From positions 1-17,554 of the forward strand of contig JBEBHJ010000070.1 of assembly GCA_040081075.1 (NCBI GenBank): a stretch of DNA of 17,554 bases. The letters run 5' to 3'. Made by a program: the position numbers and the translations under genes. This stretch comes from JANJUB01 sp040081075 (lineage in GTDB: Bacteria; Armatimonadota; Fimbriimonadia; Fimbriimonadales; Fimbriimonadaceae). This document shows, piece after piece, positions 7,403 through 12,722 of the stretch. Position 1 is the first letter of the stretch. Each line of letters begins with the position of its first letter. The notes beneath the pieces were generated by a model that made no database searches, was not told the DNA's origin, and worked only from the letters and a program-made list of their open reading frames with translations.

Positions 7403-7415
7403 TAGAGTTATCCCA
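7403..7415 (+). promoter_or_regulatory. -10-like TAGAGT, leaderless promoter candidate for the TMEM175 gene
   Basis: TAGAGT (7403-7408) ends 7 nt before ATG 7416, inside the 37-bp divergent gap. No Shine-Dalgarno is present. This also argues against an upstream TTG (7398) as the true start. No clear -35 is seen. Confidence 0.4.
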
Positions 7416-8039
7416 ATGTCTCCAACCCGTCTTGAGGCCTTTAGTGATGGAGTGCTCGCGATTATCATCACCATCATGGTGTTGGAGATTCGGCCGCCTG
7501 AACAGGCTAGTTTGGCCGCACTTGGTGCACTCTCCCCCATCTTGCTTGGCTACTTGCTTAGCTTTTTCATGGTTGCTATTTATTGGGTCAATCACCATCA
7601 TATGGTCAAGATGGTGAAGTCGGTCACAGCTGAAATGTTGTGGTCAAACATCAATCTCTTATTCTGGATTTCGTTGTTTCCGTTCGGGACGGCCTACCTA
7701 GGATCGCATCGCCTGTCTCCCATTTCTACTTTGTTGTACTCGGCGATTTCGTTTGCCGGTGCGGTCTCATTTTTTTGGCTACGCCGCACAATCATGAAGG
7801 CTCATCGCGGGAATCACGAGTTTGCCCTCTTAAACAAGCAACTTGAACTCAAAAACCTGCTTGCAATAATCATTTACCTTCTGGCCATGGCATGCTCATA
7901 CGCATCTCCACTTCTGTCTATCATTTTGGTTATCGTGCCGGGACTCATGTATTTCGTTCCGGAAAAACGGGTCGAGCGCGTGCTGATCGCTGAACACAAC
8001 CGAAAGCTCGAGAGCCAAGAAGTGGCGTCGCGCCTGTAA
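7416..8039 (+). CDS. TMEM175-family (DUF1211) potassium channel protein
   Basis: A 207-residue polytopic membrane protein with the diagnostic first-helix motif RLEAFSDGVLAIIITIMVLEI (the R..FSD signature), followed by helices around LLGYLLSFFMVAIYWVNHHH, LFWISLFPFGTAYLG, STLLYSAISFAGAVSFFWL, LLAIIIYLLAMACSYA and LLSIILVIVPGLMYFV. That makes six segments, as expected for bacterial TMEM175 subunits. Characterised bacterial relatives form tetrameric K+ leak channels gated by a hydrophobic constriction in helix 1. The TTG at 7398 would add MGRVIP; I prefer ATG 7416 because the family begins close to this motif and because of the promoter position. It is probably monocistronic: the next gene starts 19 nt later behind its own -10-like site. 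Confidence 0.88.
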   Translation: MSPTRLEAFSDGVLAIIITIMVLEIRPPEQASLAALGALSPILLGYLLSFFMVAIYWVNHHHMVKMVKSVTAEMLWSNINLLFWISLFPFGTAYLGSHRLSPISTLLYSAISFAGAVSFFWLRRTIMKAHRGNHEFALLNKQLELKNLLAIIIYLLAMACSYASPLLSIILVIVPGLMYFVPEKRVERVLIAEHNRKLESQEVASRL

Positions 8040-8043
8040 CTGA

Positions 8044-8058
8044 TAAACTATTCCTCAC
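8044..8058 (+). promoter_or_regulatory. -10-like TAAACT, leaderless promoter candidate for the aminotransferase operon
   Basis: TAAACT (8044-8049) ends 9 nt before ATG 8059, right after the stop of the channel gene. No Shine-Dalgarno and no convincing -35 are seen. Confidence 0.4.
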
Positions 8059-9258
8059 ATGTACGGCGTTTCACATCGAGCCGAAGCTATGCCGGCTTCC
8101 CCCATTCGAAAGCTTGTCCCCTATGCGGATGGTGCTAAGGCCCGAGGGATAGAAGTTTTACACTTGAATATCGGCCAACCGGACGTTAACAGCCCCGATG
8201 AGTTTTGGAGCGCGGTCAAAAACTCGGGCCTTAACGTCTTGGAGTACAGCCCTTCCCCCGGAATTCCGGCATTGCGGGAGAAGGTCGCCTCCTATTATCG
8301 AAACATCGGCATTGACGTTCAAGCCAAAAATGTGATCGTGACCACCGCAGGCAGCGAGGCTCTTTTGTTCGCCTTGCTTTCTTGCCTTAATCCGGGAGAA
8401 GAAGTCGTTGTTCCGGAGCCCATGTACGCGAATTACATCAGCTTTGCAACCGCCGCTGATGTGCGCGTTATACCACTTACTACCAAGCTTGACGAAGACT
8501 TCCGTTTGCCTGCTACCGTTGAATTCGAAAAGGCACTGACACCCAAAACCCGGGCGATCCTCATTTGTAATCCGGGCAACCCGACGGGGACCGTTTATTC
8601 CACCGAACAAATGCAAGAACTGGGTGCCCTTTGCCGCAAGCACGGGCTATTTCTAATTGGCGACGAGGTTTATCGAGACTTCAATTACACGGACAGCCCC
8701 ATAACATCAGTTTTGCAACTAGAAGGCATGGAAGAACAAGCGATCATGGTGGATTCAGTGAGCAAGCGCTGGTCCCTCTGTGGCGCACGAATAGGGTTCT
8801 TCGTGACCAGAAATGAAAAGCTATTAGACGCAGCTCTCCGCTTGTCTCAAGCAAGGCTATCACCCCCAACATTAGAACAACTTGGAGTCATTGGGGCCCT
8901 TGATTGTCCGCCCAGCTACTATTCTGAAGTTCGTGAGGAGTTTCGCCGCCGCCGGGACACGCTGGTTGCCCGAATTACAAAAATGCCGGGAGCCAAAGTG
9001 CCAAAGATTGAGGGCGCGTTCTACGCGACTGTTCGCTTACCGATTGATGATAGCGATAAATTCTGTCAATGGCTTCTTGAGTCATTTGATCATGAAGGAA
9101 GGACGATCATGTTCGCCCCCGCCACCGGATTCTATTCAACTCCGGGTGAGGGTCGCGACGAGGTCAGAATCGCCTACGTCCTGAATCAAGAGCGAATGGA
9201 ATTGGCCATGGATATTCTGGAAGCCGCCCTCGCTGTATATCCTGGTCGCACAAACTAG
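8059..9258 (+). CDS. PLP-dependent aminotransferase, class I/II (aspartate aminotransferase-like)
   Basis: A fold-type I PLP enzyme of 399 residues, the normal length. Visible signatures: IGQPD near residue 36; the glycine-rich phosphate-binding region TTAGSEALLFALL; NPGNPTG (171-177, Asn contacting PLP); GDEVYRDF (D202 pairing with the pyridine nitrogen, Y205 near the ring oxygen); the Schiff-base lysine K236 in SVSKRWSLCGARIGF; and a C-terminal Arg in EVRIAYVL that should bind the substrate carboxylate. It likely transfers amino groups between an amino acid such as aspartate or alanine and 2-oxoglutarate; the exact substrate is not readable. It heads an operon: its TAG is immediately followed by the ATG of rnhB with no gap. 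Cytoplasmic. Confidence 0.92.
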   Translation: MYGVSHRAEAMPASPIRKLVPYADGAKARGIEVLHLNIGQPDVNSPDEFWSAVKNSGLNVLEYSPSPGIPALREKVASYYRNIGIDVQAKNVIVTTAGSEALLFALLSCLNPGEEVVVPEPMYANYISFATAADVRVIPLTTKLDEDFRLPATVEFEKALTPKTRAILICNPGNPTGTVYSTEQMQELGALCRKHGLFLIGDEVYRDFNYTDSPITSVLQLEGMEEQAIMVDSVSKRWSLCGARIGFFVTRNEKLLDAALRLSQARLSPPTLEQLGVIGALDCPPSYYSEVREEFRRRRDTLVARITKMPGAKVPKIEGAFYATVRLPIDDSDKFCQWLLESFDHEGRTIMFAPATGFYSTPGEGRDEVRIAYVLNQERMELAMDILEAALAVYPGRTN

Positions 9259-9855
9259 ATGGTTACCACCTTCGAATTGGTCGCCGGAGTGGATGAAGCG
9301 GGACGTGGACCACTTGCCGGCCCGGTTGTTGCCGCGGCCGTCATCTTTCCCAAGGGATTTGATGCGACTGGCATTGACGATAGCAAGATACTTGCACCCG
9401 AGCGACGAGAAGAGCTGGCATCGAACATCCGCGCCAACGCAATTTGGGCTATTGAGTTTGCTGAAGTTGAAGAAATCGACCGCCTGAACATCCTATGGGC
9501 CACTATGGCTGCGATGAGCCGCGCGTTGGATCGCTTGGGCTCTAAACCTAATCGCGCCTTGATCGATGGTAATCGGCTGCCAAAGTCCTTGCCGTGCCCT
9601 TGCGAAGCCGTCATTAACGGAGATGCCATCCACGCGGTGATTGGGGCGGCTTCAATTCTGGCTAAGACCGCACGGGATGCCCACATGCGAAATCTTGCCT
9701 TGGAATTTCCACAGTACAATTTTGAAAAGAACTTCGGCTATCCCACGCCGGATCATCTTGCCGCCCTTAAAGAACACGGCCCTTGCCCGGTTCACCGAAT
9801 GAGCTTCGCCCCTTGCCGCCCTGATCAACAACCATGTCTGGACTTCGAAAACTAG
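9259..9855 (+). CDS. rnhB: Ribonuclease HII
   Basis: Cleaves the RNA strand of RNA-DNA hybrids and initiates removal of single ribonucleotides from DNA. All four catalytic acids of type 2 RNases H are present: D12 and E13 in AGVDEAGRGPLAGP, D103 in ALIDGN and D140 in TARDAHM. Also visible are DDSKILAPERREEL, ASILAKTARD, FEKNFGYPTPDHLAAL and GPCPVHRMSFAPC, in family order. At 198 residues it is a normal length. The start codon abuts the aminotransferase stop, and its last 22 bases overlap the YraN-family gene, a pairing common in bacteria. Cytoplasmic housekeeping enzyme. Confidence 0.97.
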   Translation: MVTTFELVAGVDEAGRGPLAGPVVAAAVIFPKGFDATGIDDSKILAPERREELASNIRANAIWAIEFAEVEEIDRLNILWATMAAMSRALDRLGSKPNRALIDGNRLPKSLPCPCEAVINGDAIHAVIGAASILAKTARDAHMRNLALEFPQYNFEKNFGYPTPDHLAALKEHGPCPVHRMSFAPCRPDQQPCLDFEN

Positions 9856-10175
9856 GCGATGATGCCGAAGAACGGGCTGCAAACTTCCTGATTGAATCCG
9901 GATTCACGATTGTCACACGCAACTTCAGCACGAGGTCCGGCGAGCTTGATATCGTAGCTCTGGATGGCGAGTTGCTGGTGTTTGTTGAGGTCAAATTGAG
10001 GCGCGGGTCAAGTCCAGAGGAGGCGATTACCGCCACGAAGGCCACCCGCTTACGAGCCGCGGCTCGCGAATATTTACAGAAGATGGGCGAATCCGAAAGG
10101 TCGTTCCGATTTGACCTTGTTGCGGTGACACCGGCTGAAATCCGCCATCACCAGAACGCTCTCCAAACCGACTGA
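9834..10175 (+). CDS. YraN / UPF0102 family endonuclease-like protein
   Basis: A 113-residue protein with the PD-(D/E)xK-like core of the UPF0102 family: GDDAEERAANFLIESGFTIV, then NFSTRSGELDIVALDG and LLVFVEVKLRR. The likely metal-binding residues are E37, D39, E52 and K54 (the ELD...VEVK pattern). The family is thought to be nuclease-like, related to Holliday-junction resolvases, but its biochemical role is not settled. It overlaps rnhB by 22 nt, which supports co-translation and a genome-maintenance context. The ATG at 9834 fits the usual family N-terminus (short, then the G-x-x-x-E helix). Confidence 0.9.
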   Translation: MSGLRKLGDDAEERAANFLIESGFTIVTRNFSTRSGELDIVALDGELLVFVEVKLRRGSSPEEAITATKATRLRAAAREYLQKMGESERSFRFDLVAVTPAEIRHHQNALQTD

Positions 10176-10210
10176 ACAGAGCAACAGCGTGAACCCGTCC
10201 CAACACTGAA

Positions 10211-10234
10211 GGAGCACCTCAAGCTCCCGGAGGA
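10211..10234 (+). promoter_or_regulatory. Leader hairpin and strong Shine-Dalgarno before the Gly-rich protein
   Basis: GGAGGA (10229-10234) sits 7 nt before ATG 10242, a near-perfect ribosome-binding site. Just upstream GGAGC (10211-10215) and GCTCC (10223-10227) can pair around a 7-nt loop. That loop contains CCTC (10217-10220 region), which could alternatively pair with the GAGG of the Shine-Dalgarno. The ribosome-binding site is clear; the switch is only a possibility. Confidence 0.55.
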
Positions 10235-10241
10235 AACAAAA

Positions 10242-10688
10242 ATGAGCAACAAGACAAAAATGGCATTGCTGGCCGCAGTATCAGTTGTGGCGATCGCAAT
10301 TCCACTTACAATGACAACTTCTATCGCACAAGAGCAAACCAAACCACCTGTCGATCAACAAGGTAATCCGCCTCCCGCGCAGGGTGGCTTTGGTAATCCT
10401 CCTCAAGGCGGTCCCGGTCAAGGTGGACCTGGACAAGGCGGCCCTGGATCGTTCCGACCGGGCCAAGGCGGCCAAGGGGGAATGATGATGGGTGGCGGCG
10501 GCGGTGGAACAGCCATGGTCGAAGACGGTTCGAACCTCTTTATCCTGCAGGGAAACCGGGTGTTCAAGCTTAGCAAGAGCGACCTGAAAGTGGTAGCCCA
10601 AGGCGAACTCCCACGTCCACAGATGCCCGGCGGGCCCGGCGGCGGCGGTGGCGACGACAAAGCCGTTCCAACCCCTTCCGGAAAGTAA
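10242..10688 (+). CDS. Secreted Gly/Pro/Gln-rich hypothetical protein
   Basis: A 148-residue exported protein. MSNKTKMALLAAVSVVAIAI begins a classical signal peptide with probable cleavage after A29 (..TSIA|QE). The mature part starts with a low-complexity region (residues about 31-85) rich in Gly, Pro and Gln, with three GGPGQ-like repeats and a GGGGGG run. A short ordered segment follows (residues about 90-128: DGSNLFILQGNRVFKLSKSDLKVVAQGELPRP). It reads like a single beta-hairpin blade of the kind xxYVLxGxxLYxxxxxxLxxxxxxxLP. A second Gly-rich tail closes the protein. Function unknown; the composition suggests a surface, matrix or metal-interacting role, which is a guess. It has its own strong Shine-Dalgarno and terminator, so it is probably monocistronic and well expressed. 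There are no Cys residues and no lipobox. Confidence 0.8.
   Translation: MSNKTKMALLAAVSVVAIAIPLTMTTSIAQEQTKPPVDQQGNPPPAQGGFGNPPQGGPGQGGPGQGGPGSFRPGQGGQGGMMMGGGGGGTAMVEDGSNLFILQGNRVFKLSKSDLKVVAQGELPRPQMPGGPGGGGGDDKAVPTPSGK
10407..10451 (+). repeat. Three tandem 15-nt units encoding GGPGQ / GGPGS
   Basis: Codon-aligned units at 10407-10421, 10422-10436 and 10437-10451 encode GGPGQ, GGPGQ and GGPGS with synonymous differences between copies, indicating repeats maintained at protein level rather than very recent slippage. Confidence 0.8.
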
Positions 10689-10701
10689 GCCCTTTGAACT
10701 C

Positions 10702-10740
10702 GCCCACCCACCGCTTCTTGGTGGGTGGGCCATTTTGTTT
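10702..10740 (+). terminator. Intrinsic terminator after the Gly-rich protein gene
   Basis: A perfect 11-bp stem, GCCCACCCACC (10702-10712) with GGTGGGTGGGC (10720-10730), 7-nt loop GCTTCTT, followed by CATTTTGTTT. It lies 13 nt after the stop codon. Confidence 0.93.
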
Positions 10741-10774
10741 GGACCGTCCGAAATCCCGAAACCTTACCCTCCAG

Positions 10775-10811
10775 TTTAACAATTTCCTTCCGAAACCTAA
10801 AGTAGATTGTT
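10775..10811 (+). promoter_or_regulatory. Promoter TTTAAC - 17 bp - TAAAGT, leaderless for the GAF sensor gene
   Basis: TAAAGT (10798-10803) ends 8 nt before ATG 10812, and a weak -35, TTTAAC (10775-10780), stands 17 bp upstream. There is no Shine-Dalgarno. It follows directly after the terminator of the previous unit, so a promoter is needed here. Confidence 0.45.
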
Positions 10812-12722
10812 ATGATTGAGTTTGCGTTTAGGCTTGTTGCGGTTGCGGCTGTGGTCTTCCTGTCGGGTTGGTTGGGAACCCCTCCGTTTGACCTTGCCTG
10901 GAGAATTGGCCTGGGATACTCCGCTCTAGCTAGCCTAGCCTATCTACTTAACTCCAAAAAGATGATGGGTGCCGGGCTAAACTCTGCGCTCGCCATTATT
11001 GACTCCGCCGCTGTGGCCTGCTTGCTGGCTGCTTCAGGGCTGTTAGCGAGCTACGGATACCTCGTTCTTCTACCCTGCGCCTATGTAACGTTGACCAGAA
11101 AGTCTTACCAATCGGCAATTGGGCCGGTGCTCGCGGGAACAGTCTTCTTCGTCTTTGCAATGTTTCAATCGGGCTCCACGCCCGTTTCGCTCTATGTCTT
11201 GTGCGGCGCTCTTGGGCTCATAGGTTCAATGCTTGGCCGAAGGGTCACCCTTGTTCAGCCTCGAATCGTCGTTCCGACCGAGCTGGATCAACCCGTAGCA
11301 GCTTCAAATCCAGATGATCCCACTGAGTCAGATGAGTTCCTGGCGATTCGGGAGCAGTTTCGCAAGCTCAAAGCAGCCTACGGAGATCTTGAGAAAAAGT
11401 CGAGGCGGGATCGGCTCTCGGTGAAGATACTTGAGGCAAGTTTTCCGACCGGCGAGAAGTTTTTTGACCTCCTCGCTTCGAAAGTCATGGAAATCACCGA
11501 TGCGGATGCAGTTTCGGTCTTCACCCTCGCTGAGTTTGATGATGTCTTCGTGCGAAAAGGGATCGCGGGGGAAATGCACGCGGACATTGCTGACCACGCA
11601 TTTCCAATGGATCGATCACTCTCCATTGGTCGCGTAAAGCATGGTATCGAAAAGCAAATTATCAAGCGAATTCCGGCGGGGTCTGGCGGTTACGGTAGTC
11701 ACATGCTGATTTGCCGAAGCAAGCCTGTCGCGATGATTCTCTTCCGATCCGCGGATTCGGGCCGTGTCGACGAGATTGAGGGCATCCTTGAAGAGATCAG
11801 CGCAAGCGTGGCTGCCTTGATCGTGGAAGAAGTGGAGAAGGCCCGGATACAGCGACGGCTAAGCGAAACGGAGACGCTCTACCAACTCGCCACGATTTCT
11901 AGCGGGGCGACTGACCCAGAAAACTTGGCTCTCAGATTGATGCGCGAAGCAGGTGACATCGTCGACGCCGATCATTTCGGCATCTATTGGATTGAGGAGC
12001 AAGAGCCTGTTATTGCCGCATCGCGTGGGCACTTGTTGCCGGTTTTTGAAACGTTAAGTTTTGCAACAGGACCGGGATTTGAAGGATGGTTGGGGGCGGG
12101 AGCACCCGAGATGGCCGTGTTCGAAACCCGGGAAGATGGACGCTGTCGTCCCGCCGAAGCGCTTAAGCGCCGTATCGGCGGCTTCTGCATTGTGCCCCTA
12201 AGAGTGGGAACTGATCTCTTCGGATTTATGCTCGCTGCCACGCACCGAGCGGGAGGGTTGGATACCTCCGACCTCATTACCCTTCGCGTCTTCGGATCGG
12301 AACTTGGTCAAGCCATCTCAAGAGTGACGAGCGCCGGGCCACGCCAGGAAGGGCTCGCTACCCCCGGCGAGTTCCAAAAGATTGCCACAGGAGCGGGTTC
12401 AATCGTGCACCTCGAACCCCTGCGAAAGGAAAGCATAATTGATGTCTTTGGTGTTGCCGCGTTCGAGCGTGCGTTGAAGGATTTGAGCCGCATAATCCGG
12501 TCAAGTTTGCCTGCTGGTGGAGCAATTTGTCGAAGAAATCAAGGCGACCTCGTTGCCTATCTCCCTGGAATTGAAGCCGAAGACGCGGCGCGGTGGGCAA
12601 ACGAAGTTGCGGCAAGTGCGTCGATGGTGACAGTTGCCTCTGCCGATGGAAAGAGTAAAGCCCCGCTCGGGGTGCGGGCGAAAGCCGCGCAAATCGAAGA
12701 ACGTGTAAGCTTACCGGCGTGA
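10812..12722 (+). CDS. Membrane sensor with two GAF-like domains and a degenerate GGDEF domain
   Basis: A 636-residue protein, probably a membrane signalling or scaffold protein. Residues 1 to about 145 contain several hydrophobic helices (FRLVAVAAVVFLSGWL, YSALASLAYLL, IIDSAAVACLLAASGLLA, YLVLLPCAYVTL, LAGTVFFVFAMF, LYVLCGALGLIGSML). Residues about 170-200 are charged and coiled-coil-like. Two GAF-like regions follow, about 200-345 and 350-505. The C-terminus, about 535-625, aligns in pattern with GGDEF domains: FERALKDLSRIIRSSLPAGGAICRRNQGDLVAYLPGIEAEDAARWANEVAASA. The active-site loop reads QGDLV (577-581) where GGDEF is expected, and the preceding DPLTGLxNR-like segment reads EPLRKESIIDV. 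Cyclic-di-GMP synthesis is therefore not expected. The downstream PA14-ThuA gene starts inside its stop codon (GTGA). The GAF ligand is unknown. Confidence 0.75.
   Translation: MIEFAFRLVAVAAVVFLSGWLGTPPFDLAWRIGLGYSALASLAYLLNSKKMMGAGLNSALAIIDSAAVACLLAASGLLASYGYLVLLPCAYVTLTRKSYQSAIGPVLAGTVFFVFAMFQSGSTPVSLYVLCGALGLIGSMLGRRVTLVQPRIVVPTELDQPVAASNPDDPTESDEFLAIREQFRKLKAAYGDLEKKSRRDRLSVKILEASFPTGEKFFDLLASKVMEITDADAVSVFTLAEFDDVFVRKGIAGEMHADIADHAFPMDRSLSIGRVKHGIEKQIIKRIPAGSGGYGSHMLICRSKPVAMILFRSADSGRVDEIEGILEEISASVAALIVEEVEKARIQRRLSETETLYQLATISSGATDPENLALRLMREAGDIVDADHFGIYWIEEQEPVIAASRGHLLPVFETLSFATGPGFEGWLGAGAPEMAVFETREDGRCRPAEALKRRIGGFCIVPLRVGTDLFGFMLAATHRAGGLDTSDLITLRVFGSELGQAISRVTSAGPRQEGLATPGEFQKIATGAGSIVHLEPLRKESIIDVFGVAAFERALKDLSRIIRSSLPAGGAICRRNQGDLVAYLPGIEAEDAARWANEVAASASMVTVASADGKSKAPLGVRAKAAQIEERVSLPA

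Noticed and set aside
9255..9719. Minus-strand 154-codon frame opposite rnhB
   Set aside because: Antisense to a gene with all catalytic residues intact; sequence is Ala/Ser/Arg-rich shadow coding.
10407..10451. Repeats as a possible CRISPR or minisatellite
   Set aside because: The units are contiguous, codon-phased and encode a GGPGQ protein repeat, with no spacers.
10281..10733. Minus-strand frames opposite the Gly-rich protein
   Set aside because: They are long only because GGN/CCN codons lack stops on the complement, and they run into the terminator hairpin.
10812..12722. Active diguanylate cyclase
   Set aside because: The GGDEF loop is QGDLV and the magnesium/substrate-binding pattern is missing, so enzymatic activity is not supported.
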